Source: Apoda limacodes
Taxonomy: Eukaryota > Arthropoda > Insecta > Lepidoptera > Limacodidae
Length of the DNA: 64,000 bases
Assembly: GCA_946406115.1 (NCBI GenBank)
Contig: OX291545.1
Coordinates: 21,199,153-21,263,152 of the forward strand
Direction: 5' to 3'
Numbering within the stretch: the first letter of the stretch is position 1; each line of letters starts with the position of its first letter. The notes below the pieces were generated by a model, which did not search any database, had not been told where the DNA came from, and was given only the letters and a program-made list of their open reading frames with translations. Of the stretch, positions 47,110-58,559 are shown one piece after another. Both the position numbers and the translations under genes were made by a program.

Positions 47110-49945
47110 AGATAATTCTAGTTTTTGTTTGTATTAAGGTAATGTTTTACCGACAAGCCTAGCTGTTATAAGAGTTACAAAATGATAGTGATATATAATG
47201 ATAGTAAAAAAACCGTCTTGTGGTTGTTTTTATTCTAATAAATAAAGCTTCCAATATTAAGTAGTTCGCAAAACTACGACAAGCACTCATCATACCTAAA
47301 CTTAGTTTGTATTAAACTAAACTTTGTTTAGTTGTATATGTAGATGCATTTTGCAATAAGCGTAACAGCCTATTAGAATAACGTTCTTAGTCGGTTGAAC
47401 ACAACAGCCAATTAGTATTGTCAAGCCTATTCGGTGTAATAGATTGATTTGGGTGTGGGTACTGTGCAAATAGACTTAGGTACAAAAGTTTTCATGCGGA
47501 AACATATCAGTTTGTACATTTGCGTGCAAACTGTCTAGATTACAAAACCAGCCAAGTGCAGTCAAACATGAATAAAGGTTTTGAAGTATGTCGCCTTTGT
47601 AATCACTGAAAATTATGGAGTACTTTCAAGAAGGGTGTGCTTAGGTTTGAAGAGAGTGGGCAAAGTGCTTGTAATGCCTCTGATATTGTTAACCATAAAC
47701 ATCAGACGAGCAATAAGCTTGTTTGCCATCTTGATGATATAAATACAAATCAAAATATCCGCCATTATTGAGAAAGTTGCTAGTAGACTTAGAGAGGGGG
47801 CGTTAGTGTTCCCTAAATTTTGATAGATATAATAGAAGACTAATTATAACAAAGACTTGATGTAGAAAATCGGTATGTTAAACCCTATAACACCCAAACC
47901 ACCCAAACAACATATTATTTTATAAAAATCGGAACAGTCATTAAATCCCTACATGGCAATGGACATACATATTTATAAACACGCCTAAAAACATTACTCC
48001 TTTTCGAAATCAAACAATAGGTTAGTCAAAGTCTAAATTAATATTATTTAAGCAATTTCGATTTTCAAGTTATTTAAAATATATGCAAATTGAGTTAAAA
48101 GATTTTACGCATCTGTTTACTTCAAATGGTCCACAAAGGACGTAGAAGTCGCCGTACAATAACGACTTTAGAAAGTCGGGATAAGGTCGACGTAAGTCTA
48201 CGTACGGTACGCACGCAACCTGCCTCAAATTGGGACAACAATCGTCTACATCTAACTCACAAGGTTACTTAAGGCCCCTCTTACAGCCCACTAGCGCCGC
48301 CATTTGATATCCTTAATTTACTCTTCGTAGAAAACGAATTTCTAAAATCCAAATGTCGCAAATATAAAGCTGGTCATAAGCTATTTTTATAAGGTTTTAT
48401 ATAGTATCTAAATAATATCTGTGAGTTGTAGTTGGCATTTCTGCTAAAAGTGGCCGTTTTAGTGGCCGTTATATATATAAGTACAGATTTTGTTCGAAAA
48501 TATTTATGTTAAAAGTATTTATAAAGCTTTTTCAGATTTTTGAAACACCTACTTGAACAGTTAGCGGAGGGAGGGATAAAATTAATGACTTTATTAATTT
48601 GTGGAATGACGCTGTTCGCTTACCGATCGAAGCGCTCACCAACCGCTTCTAACTGTTAGATATAGCAGATTACTGGATCCCGCTGGGGGACGTACGTAAG
48701 ATCGCTTCTAAGAACGCGACTTTTTGCCGTTACGGTAATTGTTATAATCTGAGGTAAATTTGGCCAAGCTAAGCACTCTTCACCATGCTATAAAGTCCAA
48801 CGTAGCCCAACGGAAAAATTATATGGAGGGTAACCTCCTTGCGAAGATCTCGTCTTACCATATTACGAATTATAGAGTAGCAAATGCAGAAAGCTAGTGA
48901 TGTGCGACCGAGAGAAAGATATGATTGATTAAAGTGACCTTACTGATTTTAACTTAAAGTGTTGCTGACCTTTGCCTTTTTTTAGAGCAAATTGTGCTCT
49001 AATTTTTTTTTAATGTAGTGCCACGTGACCAAAACAGGCCGCGTTTGAGAATTAACACAGTTTTGACTTTCTGAGACATATATCTCTTAAACTAATAGAA
49101 AATGTTTTTTCTATTACTCATACTATTTCTGTTGTTTTCAATGAAATAGCTTTTACTCACCCAAAAAAAAACTCTAAAGAAATCCTGCCCCTATAAAAAT
49201 TTCCCTTTTAACAATTTTTTTTACAAGAACTTTTCTGTACCAATTAAGATTTAGGGGGAAAACTCCCAAGTTGTCATCACTGAATTAAGTTCCAGAGCTT
49301 AACTTATCACTATCATGTATACTTGTACAACAATATTTTTTTAAGGTGATGGCAAACCCAAACGAGGTAAGTTAGTAATTCTTGTAGAATTTGTTTATTT
49401 TTTTACAGTCCTTAGTATACTTTTTAATGTAAAATAAATATATATGCTATAGTTCAAACCTTAATTAAATGGAAAACAAAAAAAAATTACTTCTGACACT
49501 CTATTTTTGGGGCTTAATTGAAGTTGTTTGGAAAACTAAGAGTGATATTCTCTTCATTTCATAAAATCTAATCCCTTTAAACGAGCAATTCTTATTATAT
49601 ATAATCTAAATTTTGGAAACGGCTCCAAAGATTTTCAAAAAATTTAACAAGCGGGCGTTTCGGGATCGATAAATCGATCTAGCTAGATTTAATTTTTAGA
49701 AAACGTTATTTTATCCGTGTTTTTAAGCACGTACAGGCATAAACTGAAAAATATGACTCTTCCAGTAGTAATACTATTATTGTTACCACTTGACAATAGA
49801 TGACGTTGTTGAGCAACAACAAAGCTACTTGACAACAGATGGCGTAAAATATTAATATGACCTAGTTAATTTGCTAATTTCATAATTCTAAATCAATATT
49901 TTAATTTTATACCGACAAAAATCCGAGAAAATTGAGATTTTCAAC
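47110..49945. other. AT-rich stretch, no gene recognised
   Basis: GC-richer patches at 48120-48310 and 48560-48900 show no recognisable motif. Near 49788-49848 two similar blocks ACTTGACAATAGATGACG and ACTTGACAACAGATGGCG lie about 40 bp apart. Confidence 0.5.
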
Positions 49946-50084
49946 GTGCGGTCACGTGCTAGCGCCTGTCGTACCTATGCGGAACCGAGTCTCTTTGTAT
50001 GCTTCAATAGTGTGATATATGTCTTTGTACACTGGTCGAAACGGCACCCTTTTGCTGTTATTTAGAATGACGGTATTATATTGT

Positions 50085-50285
50085 CTGCACGTGTATTGAA
50101 CGACTGTTTCTGCAACTATATTCCGAAAGAAATAAGCAAATAAATTTGGGCAAATCAACAATTTCCGTGTTTTATTAACATTTGAAGCAAATGTATTCAA
50201 AATAAATTTTGACCGTAATTTATTTTATTTGGTAAAGTAAAAAGCACTTTTGCGTAATCGTAAAATTCCCGCACATAAAACATCT
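50085..50285 (+). repeat. Dispersed repeat, copy 2
   Basis: GTGTATTGAACGACTGTTTC, then TGGTAAAGTAAAAAGCACTT and TTGCGTAATCG, parallel to copy 1 at 46600-46740 with a longer middle. Confidence 0.5.
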
Positions 50286-50289
50286 AGAT

Positions 50290-52320
50290 AATACGAAGTA
50301 CTAGAAAATTTAGGGTTCCGTAAGATACACGCGCGGAGACGAACTGCTAGTACTATATACATGTCTATTTTATAGAAAAATTCTAGTTGATAAAAAAAGC
50401 ACTTACATAAAATGTCCATGTTACCAGAACCAAATTAAAACAAAGTGAGTTGCTTGCAGCAGCTCCATCACTAATCAAAATAGCGCTGGGATTTATGCGA
50501 GGAACTCCCTGGAGCTATTCGCATAAAACAACGTTGCGCTCTCAGAATACCTACTTGCATGAAATAAAATGCAAACAAGTTGACTCAATATCGAAGTCAA
50601 GACAGAAATAATGTTGTGCACACACTAGCTAGCTAGCTAGCTATCTTCATTATTATATCTGTCCGATCTATTATGTTTTTTCCGTAGAAGAAACTATTTT
50701 TTATGACTTCAATTGGACAGTACGGATATTTGAATCTCTTACACTCTAAACTCGGCGGTAAGCTACGAGACTTTCACAATCTTTTAGTTAACTTCAGATT
50801 TGTATGTATGTATGTTAAGATCAAATGTTGGCTAACAGTCTCGAGCTGTTCGGACTTTGGAATTCGAGAGAAAAATGTATGCAAGTACATTCACGGGTTT
50901 CGAGAGGTAGGTCAGACTTCCATACGTTTTTGTCTCGAATTTCAGAGTTCGAATATTTCGAGACATGTTCCAATAAGGTCCCTGCTATCAAATGTAAGCG
51001 AAGCGATAAGCGATGTAGCCTTTGAGCTATGTCGGTAATTTTGGCGGATCTTCGGCGAATGTCACTGGCAACACACACTGGTTGTAGATTTTAGTCTTTA
51101 GGCAGCAGGTATTTTGGACAAAAAAATGTTCTGTGTTTCCCAAACTCTGCCCAGCTGAGCTGGATTCTTCGATCAACCTTTTTTTTAATTCGGACTGACT
51201 TCGGAGACTTGGCTGAAAAGATTTTTTTTTTGAGGCTGCAATACCAAAATAATGCCCCTCTGTAGCTGGTTAAAATCCCAAATTGGGCTCTAAAAAATAT
51301 TTAATGTAGAAACAAAACCTATTTAGTTTAATATATTTGCTATCTAAACCACTGCTTCATTGGTACTCATAACGTTGAAACTGCGGATGTTACAGAACAT
51401 TAATCAAGAACTAGCGGCCAACCCATTGGCACTGCGCCAATCGGATGAACCAGACTTAATATTTTAAGCTATGAAGTATATTATTTAATAGTTACATACA
51501 ATAAAGAATATTTATTTTTATTAGGTACCTACTGAACATCGAGAGATTGTTGTAGCCAAGGTCCACTATCTTGTATTACTTTCATATTTATATTTACAGT
51601 GCAACAAATCTGACCCTTGCTCAAAAAACAAAACTACAGTCGCCATATTCAAATGATGAATTACAAACGACACTAGCGACCAAACACCCAAGGTAAGAAT
51701 GTCAGAAAAGTTTTTTGTACGATAATTGCGAATGACTTACGCTTAGAGGCCTGTTTTTTTTTTATTTTTAATGGGTTTTATTTTATTATGTTAGTCCGAA
51801 CCAAAACATAAGTAGCAGGTGTCTCAGTTTGTTCATACAAATATAGGGTCAACTAGATTTGGACGATTAAATGTTATTTTGGTAGGTACTAGTAGGTAAC
51901 ACAAGAAAAAAAGTAAGCCAAATAAATAATTATAACTTTTAAATCAGGTTCTTCTTACAAATTACCTACAGCAGCGATAGGTACAACCGTTTGAGCAAAT
52001 TACACTTTAAGTTTACATCGTTTAGTCAGTTAAATAAAGTTTCAGTACTTAAACATAGGTGAGCTGTAAAATGAACTTAACTAGGTATTTAAGCTAAAAC
52101 ATCCGAGTACATACATACCTTTTCTGTATAAACTTCTTAGATTGCAAGTTTGCTGGCAGTTAGGTACTGCAAGTTATTGCTTAACTAGTTTTGCAAAACT
52201 TATATTTGACTATTTCTCTGTTGCAGCGTTTGCCTCTTGCAAAATGATCTCAAAATATATAGATATGAATATAATAAAGGCACCTAAACTACTTTTTAAG
52301 TATGTCGTAAAACTATTATA
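50290..52320. other. AT-rich stretch; CTAG/AGCT microsatellite
   Basis: A short tetranucleotide run (CTAGCTAGCTAGCTAG) is at 50625-50643. At 50820-51040 three overlapping frames in both strands are open by chance; the text there is rich in TCGAG-type short palindromes. No gene was recognised. Confidence 0.5.
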
Positions 52321-52327
52321 ATTTAAA

Positions 52328-52856
52328 GGTTCCGTACGTCCGATTGAAAAAAAGGCGGAACCCTTATAGGATCACTCGTGTGTCTATCTGTCCGTCCGTC
52401 GCAACCAATTTGCTCCGAATCTTATGCATCTATTAAGTTACAATTTGGTGCACATATGAATTTCCGTGACCCAAACATGAATGTGTTACGTTATTTCAAT
52501 ATAAGGGTCGCTTTTGGGAGCAATTAAGAAAAACGGGACCGTCTGTGGTGAGGCATATCAAATGGAAGTTTGCTAAAGAAAATATATAAAAATAGATGAA
52601 AACCTTTCCGCCCTTGTACTTCAAAACTACTACTTACTACTAGTATAATTTTTTTTTTTAAATTACAGAAAATAGCTATAGATGACAGGAAAACTTATGT
52701 GAGAAGTCTATGGTCTAAAAATAACATGGTAAATCTCTTAATATTGTTTGTAAAACTTCCCCATTTTAATTACCACAAAAAAAATTTAATCAGATTTAAG
52801 AACCATAGTAGATAACATATTAATCGAACGGAACCAGTTCCACCCGCACTTGTCCG
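52328..52856 (+). repeat. GGTTCCGTACC-type lepidopteran repeat, plus orientation, near full length
   Basis: Begins AAAGGTTCCGTACGTCCGAT and GGCGGAACCCTTATAGGATC, ACTCGTGTGTCTATCTGTCC, GTCCGTCGC. It contains ATCAAATGGAAGTTTGCTAA and GATGACAGGAAAACTTATGT, and ends CGGAACCAGTTCCACCCGCA, CTTGTCCGATACG, a mutated form of the CACTTGGCCGG terminus. Confidence 0.7.
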
Positions 52857-52859
52857 ATA

Positions 52860-53490
52860 CGTGTTATGTATATTTCTGTCTCGAGGAAAGAACTTTTGGC
52901 TGTACATGGCTCTTCTATTATTATGAAAAATAAAAAGATATTTGTCATCATATTTGTTAATTTAGATTACACAAAATACATTTTAGATTTTGAAAAAAAA
53001 ATTACTCTTCTATTGACTACATTGTTAAGAGTAAAAGTCAATTTTACTGAAACCCTGAAAGAGAGAAAAAAATGAAGTATAAAATCATAATACTCGAATG
53101 GTCTCCTCTTATTCCCTATCTGTACAAACAAGTGGAATTTCCGCAGTATGATTTAATGTTTTAATATGGAAAATACTCCTCATCCTTTTATTGTTTGCAT
53201 ATAATACATTCATAAACCGACATTTTTATAGGTTTATTGGTATTCATAAACTCTCGTAGTTTTTTATTATTACTAGTCTGCAGATTGTGACTAAAGCATG
53301 AATCTTGGTACACGTGTAGCCTAGGTCAAAATGATTAGATTAAGCCCGGTTCCCGCCATTTCCGGCCACGGGGGTAGGGAGGTTGAAAAATCGTCTGTTC
53401 GAGATTGCACCAGGGGCCGTCTTTGGTGTAATTTTCGTATAAATGAAGAATGAGGAATTCATATTTGATGATTTTATAATACCTTTCCGT
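52860..53490. other. AT-rich spacer, no gene recognised
   Basis: A 69-codon frame at 52866-53075 has no family resemblance. Confidence 0.5.
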
Positions 53491-53496
53491 ACAAAA

Positions 53497-53882
53497 AATT
53501 TTAGTTAAAAACTGAAAATAACTGCAAACGATTTTCTCTTTCAGCGGATGTTACGTAAAAAATACTTACTTAATAAGATAAAAAAAAAACTAAATAGCGT
53601 AGGTATTTTACTTAATGCAAATAGATATTTTATATATACTTATTCTACAAAAACCGCCAGATATAAATTATGAAAACACCTCACGTTGTCGTTTTGCTAC
53701 GAACGGCAGCGAGCGCCTTAAGTCAATGAGTCATCGTTAACGCGTCGTGATTTTACCAAAGTCCGTCTTTGGTGTCATTGTCGTATAGATACAGGATGCA
53801 GCATTGAGATTAAGAAAAATTTTTAAACCTTTATATTAACAATTTATATTTTTTTAGGAAAACTAAAAGTCAAAAGTATTAT
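53497..53882 (+). repeat. Left arm of the 385-bp terminal inverted repeat
   Basis: Pairs with 54518-54901. The inner end is marked by TTTATATTTTTTTAGGA on both sides. Confidence 0.85.
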
Positions 53883-54228
53883 AGTTGGTTTGGTTACGTG
53901 GCACTTTGAAATTAGTTAATTATCATAAAAAAAAAGCGGGGACTTAAATTGCTATTCTAGTTTTTAAAAATAATTAACATATGTACTTATTACATAAATT
54001 ATGCTCAAAATAAAACCTAAACGCTACGCATCGTCGAGGTCAAGAGACGCGATAGACTTGAGGTAAAATTTAAAAAAATCATTTTTCAGATCAGAGTTTC
54101 ATATTATTTTGATATAGTTAATTTATTTGTAATACTTAACATATTTTTAATAGATATTATAGTTGAAGAAAATACTCGACTGCAAATTAAATAACAGATA
54201 TCTAAATATTTGAAAATCTTTAATTTAT

Positions 54229-54533
54229 TTAAGGTTTTCCACTGCATACACATATATCAGTGCAGCTCAACCCTTGTTTTATACAACTGCACATGTTACT
54301 GCATTTTTGTTCGCACTTGCATCGTACTAGCTCTAAACAAGCACGGGCAGCAACAGGTGCAGGAGTCCAGTGCGGCACCCAGACATTATCGATTTTCATC
54401 CATCCCTTCATCGGGATTGGGTAAATTTTGTTAAGCTGCCGTTTGACCCCACACAAACACTCCTTGATATTCAGCCCTTTTCTAGTGTTGATGGAGAGCA
54501 TCTTTGGTAGGTGGTATATAAATACTTTTAACT
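54229..54533 (-). pseudogene. Cysteine-rich (CXC-like) C-terminal protein remnant inside the long-inverted-repeat element
   Basis: In one minus-strand frame the text starts near the inner edge of the right inverted repeat with SIYIPPTKDALHQH, then KRAEYQG and FVWGQTA. After a frame change it reads PIPMKGWMKIDNVWVPHWTP, APVAARACLELVRCKCEQKC, SNMCSCIKQGLSCTDICVCS and stops at 54229. The order PPT-x-x-AL-x-QH-x-x-RA, GW...W-x-P-x-WT, A-x-x-x-C-x-EL-(I/V)-RC-x-C-x-x-x-C, C-x-C-x-x-x-x-L-x-CT-x-x-C-x-C belongs to an uncharacterised animal protein family, common in insects and cnidarians, that ends in a CXC-type zinc-binding cysteine cluster. Nine cysteines are retained. Only the last 95 or so residues are present, with a frameshift and stops. 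Function of the family is unknown to me; DNA or protein binding is inference. Confidence 0.6.
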
Positions 54534-54901
54534 TGTCCTAAAAAAAATATAAATTTTTAATATGAAGGTTTAAAAATTTCCCTTAATTCAATGCCGCATC
54601 CTGTATTTATACGACAATGACACCAAAGGCGGACTTTGGTAAAATCACGACGCGTTAACGATGACTCATTGACTTAAGGCGCTCGCTGCGGTTCGTAGCA
54701 AAACGACAACGCGAGGTGTTTTCATAATTTTAATCTGGCGGTTTTTGTAGAATAAGTATATATAAAATATCTATTTGCATTAAGTAAAATACCTACGCTA
54801 TTTAGTTTTTTTTTTTTTTTTATCTTATTAAGTATTTTTTACGTAACATCCGCTGAAAGAGAAAATCGTTTGCAGTTATTTTCAGTTTTTAACTAAAGTT
54901 T
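54518..54901 (-). repeat. Right arm of the 385-bp terminal inverted repeat
   Basis: Reverse complement of 53497-53882. A longer poly-T run near 54808-54822 is the main length difference. Confidence 0.85.
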
Positions 54902-54904
54902 CAG

Positions 54905-57580
54905 TTGGAGAAATTGATGTGTTCATATGATAGCCTAAAACAAAAAAACTCATTTTTGAAACCTTTTAAGACGTTTTTTGATAGACACAACACGAACTAT
55001 GTACGTCCCATGATTCGTGCTACAACTACATCGTTAGTCCTTTTTTCACGGGCGAAGATTACAGCTACCACACAGCTGAGCAGCCACGGTGTTTTCAAGA
55101 ACGCACACGTTGTGTCCCACTTTCAATCGTCGGCGACTTCTTGCTTCGAAGAAGTAGATAAAATAGGAAATTAATTCGCTTAACACTTTCTTTACCTGGC
55201 AGGTTCCTTGCCATGGCAAATGTATGTAAAGAAGTTTGCGGAAATGTCATAACCATTTTCGTCAAATTACTATGTTATCATTAACATACGAACAAGCTTT
55301 ATAAAAGCAATAGAACCTAAAACAATTATCTTTAGTATTTTTGTTTGTCTGTATGTTTGAAGGCGCATCACACAAAAACTTTACACAAAATTAGATGCGG
55401 TTTTTATAGCTGTTTATTGCTGGAGGTCTAACTTATAATCTAGTAAATGATTCATCTTGATACGCCGTCTAGAAGCCGGGTTGTCAAGGAGTTGCCGTAG
55501 GAATACCCCGCCGATGACAAAGCTATTATTAAAACATAATAGGTACCTTTTAACAATTAGTCGAAGTTATTTCAGACTGTTCAAGCGTTGGAGATATTGG
55601 AAAAGTCGTTTTTTTGTACATTTCTGGAAATTAACAGAAAAACATGTCACATTGATGAAAATATAGGTTTGCAATCAAGAAACCAAGCCCTTTCACATGA
55701 CATCCCATATGCCGTAGTATCCAATTTCAACCTCACCTACTTGACCCCATTTCCAACAATTTTACTTATTACCTTTAATGATTCAAGCAGGTTCTACAAC
55801 TGCCTTATTTCGAGTTAACAGCTTTGACATGGTGATAACACCGAAGTCTTGCCATAAAGTTTCGGATCTTTAAAATATTTTGGTACGGAACCGTAAATAT
55901 ATACATCGGTATTGCAGCAGGTCGGGAGTTTCCGCTGTTTCGGGCTCGAATCCGGGTCTAAACTAAGTAAAACAACATACCTATAAGTAAAAGAGCTTTT
56001 AGCTCTTCTCATCTGAACTCGATTATAAACAAAACAAATTAATTATAAATAATTTTCGAAATCTTCGGCCGATTGTGACTGCTTCTGCCATTTCATGTCT
56101 CGTCCTCTCCTCATAGATTAACATTTTGATTTGCATTTATCCAGATGCTCGAGTCATGACCGGTTAAATCCATTAGAAAAGTTTAGGTTTAACCATTCGC
56201 GACTCTGGTTTGACGATTAACCTTAAAGTATAGGAATGCCCTATTTACCGAATACCTAGCGGCTATGTAGGGCGCGTTCGTTTACTTTGTCATCAGTCAT
56301 CCGTTCGTTATGCATTGGTGACAAAAAAAATCAAAATTTAAGTATCATATTTAACAATCTGTAATAAGTTCGTTTACGATATTTTTGTTATTTTTGTCAC
56401 TTTTGCCAATGAAAAATTAAACTTTAGACCCATGTCTGGAGGTGTGGTTTTTGTGTTAATCTGACAAACTACCTATACATATTCAGTGTTTATGGTAGTG
56501 TGTATACGTCAACCGTTCGTTTTGGAAGGTTTGCAACCAAAATTTTGTTAGTAAGATTTCAAAGCTACACGAACAATGAGCGCCGGTGGCAAACTGGCGT
56601 TATCAAAAGGGTGAAATGGTCGGAACTCTTAATCCCAAAAACAAACGCGCCCATAAAGTCATGCTAATCATGCTTCATTCTAAGCATGCAAGGATGCTTC
56701 CTAATAAAGAAAATTATCGAGTACCATAATACATTTGGGTCTTTCCGAACCACTGTAAAACAAGCGACTCATTCTTATATAAAATAGAAAATTGGAACAT
56801 TATTCGTTCAATTTGTTTTGGATTCAAACCTGACATCTCGCAACGCGGCGAAGTATTTACTGCTAAAACGTTTACTAGAATTTCTAGTTATATGAGACCT
56901 CGTCATCCTCTCGATCGTGACCTCTACAGTTATTTATTTTTGTGTGGTCTATACCTGACAGTCCGCCTTAATCCAAATAGAATTCTGAATCCTTCACGTA
57001 TGTATAAACCATACAAAATTTATAAAGAAATAAATGTTATTGTACTATACATAAGTATCTACCAAGTACACCGAGCAAGTTATTACATTTCAATGAGAAT
57101 AAACAGTCTAAAAGTCGGCCATTACTTAGGTAATGTAATATAAGGGTATTTAGATCAATATTGGTTCTTAAAGGTGAACAACGGTTCTGTTATTATTTAA
57201 TCAAAGTCATGTCTCACTTCTATAGAGCCACACAGCCTCTAGTGTGGCCGCGTTTCTCTGAGGTAAGATATGAACATTTTAAGCGAAAAGAGATTATGTT
57301 AAAAGAAAAACAAAAACTGACCATTTCACTGTCTCTTGAAATATTATAAAAATTCTACTTCAACTACATAACTTATAACTAACTGAACGAGCAAACGAGT
57401 TCTTAAGGTCAACATACGGAATTAGGGTTTGTACTTCTCATGTCTGACGATACCTTGATTATTCTTGATCTGAACTTTATGAAATTAAGTAAGTGAGTTA
57501 AATAGATAAACAAATACAATTTCTAGGTCAGAAATAAGCAGACTCAGTTATAGTGCCTATAGACATATGGGGTATAAAAA
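54905..57580. other. AT-rich stretch, no gene; minor repeat scraps
   Basis: Around 55905-55965 a B-box-like GGGCTCGAATCCGGGTC suggests a SINE scrap. GTCAAGGAGTTGCCGTAGGA near 55481 resembles the interior of a lepidopteran repeat. Several open frames of 60-89 codons (54905, 55457, 55588, 56892, 57161) have no family resemblance. Confidence 0.45.
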
Positions 57581-57585
57581 TTTGA

Positions 57586-58025
57586 AGTCCTCAACAGAGT
57601 GAAGCAGTACTTCATGTCGGGTTGCTGTTTAACAATTCGCAAGGTCGGCCCCGCATGGAGTACTGCTGCTATCTTTGGATAGACTTTGTCTCCCTGTGTG
57701 TATTCTACTGCTTGTACAATGGGATGTGTTCTGAGGAATTGATCGAAATTATGCCCACGGCTACTTTCTATCATCGCACCGCTCGCCATCGAACCCGAAA
57801 TGATCGCATACAGTGCAGTATCAGAGAAACTTCCTCATGCCAACGCTTGCGTTGTGGAATGAGCTCCCTGCCATGGTATGGGGTTCTTCAAGACAGAAGT
57901 TACTAGATTTTTAAAAGGGTCGGCAACGCGCGAGTGATGCCCCTAGTGTTGCAAGTGTCCATAGGTTACGGTCACCGCTTACTATCAGGCGGATCGTTAG
58001 CTTGTTTGCCACCTTAGTGGTATAG
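57586..58025 (+). mobile_element. Jockey-like retrotransposon, 5'-truncated 3' end
   Basis: Starts within LNRVKQYFMSG, then MEYCCYLWIDFVSLCVFYCL, YNGMCSEELIEIMPTATFYH, HRTARHR, then FLKGSATRE-type shifted text. The 3' end has GGTTACGGTCACCGCTTACT and CACCTTAGTGGTATAGAC. It corresponds to the last third of the 28268-29590 copy and shares with it the loss of about 130 bp after the HMEY block. Confidence 0.9.
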
Positions 58026-58448
58026 ACCCTATACCAAAATTTTTAAGTGCTCTAAGAGAGGGTTTAAAAATCAAATATTAAAAATATACCCGAGTAAACA
58101 TTGAGTATAGATAGGTTTTTATACTTATATTGTACAAAGTTAACGAGTAGTCAAATAAGCACTTTAATACTAGTAGATAAACAGTATACATAACTTCATG
58201 ATTATACATTAAGATTGTATAAATTATACAAGGCGCTGTCTGCGCTTTCTTAGCGGAGACCAGGGAAGCTTATCGCGAAGTCTACATTACTCGCGAGTTT
58301 GCGTTCTCAGGGGCCAAATGTATAAAAGTATGTGCATTTGCTTTTCGACACCTAGTTATTTATGTTCCATCGTAAGCGTCTACCTACGTATATTTTATCA
58401 CGGTAGGTAGATTGGTAGTTGAAAGAAAACTAGATTACGCACCTTGCC

Positions 58449-58546
58449 AAAGTGAGTTATTAATATGTTACTGTTACTTAGTTACTGTTATTATGTTAAT
58501 TTAGTGCATAAACCAAGATAACACTCATGCATTAATAACTCACTTT
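58449..58546. repeat. Inverted repeat with 16-bp perfect arms
   Basis: AAAGTGAGTTATTAAT at 58449-58464 and its reverse complement at 58531-58546, with a weaker outer GATTA match, around a 66-bp centre. Confidence 0.6.
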
Positions 58547-58559
58547 GCGCTCGATCTAA

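Larger units (their letters stand above)
53497..54901 (-). mobile_element. Element with about 385-bp terminal inverted repeats enclosing a CXC-like gene remnant
   Basis: The left arm 53497-53882 and the right arm 54518-54901 are reverse complements over nearly their whole length. Shared blocks include TTAGTTAAAAACTGAAAATA, AACTGCAAACGATTTTCTCT, GCGGATGTTACGTAAAAAAT, TGCAAATAGATATTTTATAT and AATGAGTCATCGTTAACGCG. Differences are few: small indels and isolated substitutions. The 635-bp centre holds a cysteine-rich protein remnant on the minus strand. Such long terminal inverted repeats are seen in MULE-like and some other DNA transposons. No transposase core was found in the centre, and target-site duplication is not clear. 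Confidence 0.85.

Noticed and set aside
50625..50643. CTAG tetranucleotide run as a regulatory element
   Set aside because: A short simple repeat with no neighbouring gene; only a microsatellite.
50703..51078. Three overlapping open frames (111, 85 and 66 codons) on both strands
   Set aside because: All three share the same TCGAG-rich text; none has protein-family features, so this is low stop density and not a gene.
54905..55174. 89-codon frame directly after the long inverted repeat
   Set aside because: No family resemblance, and it begins within a few bases of the element edge by chance; no evidence that it belongs to the element.
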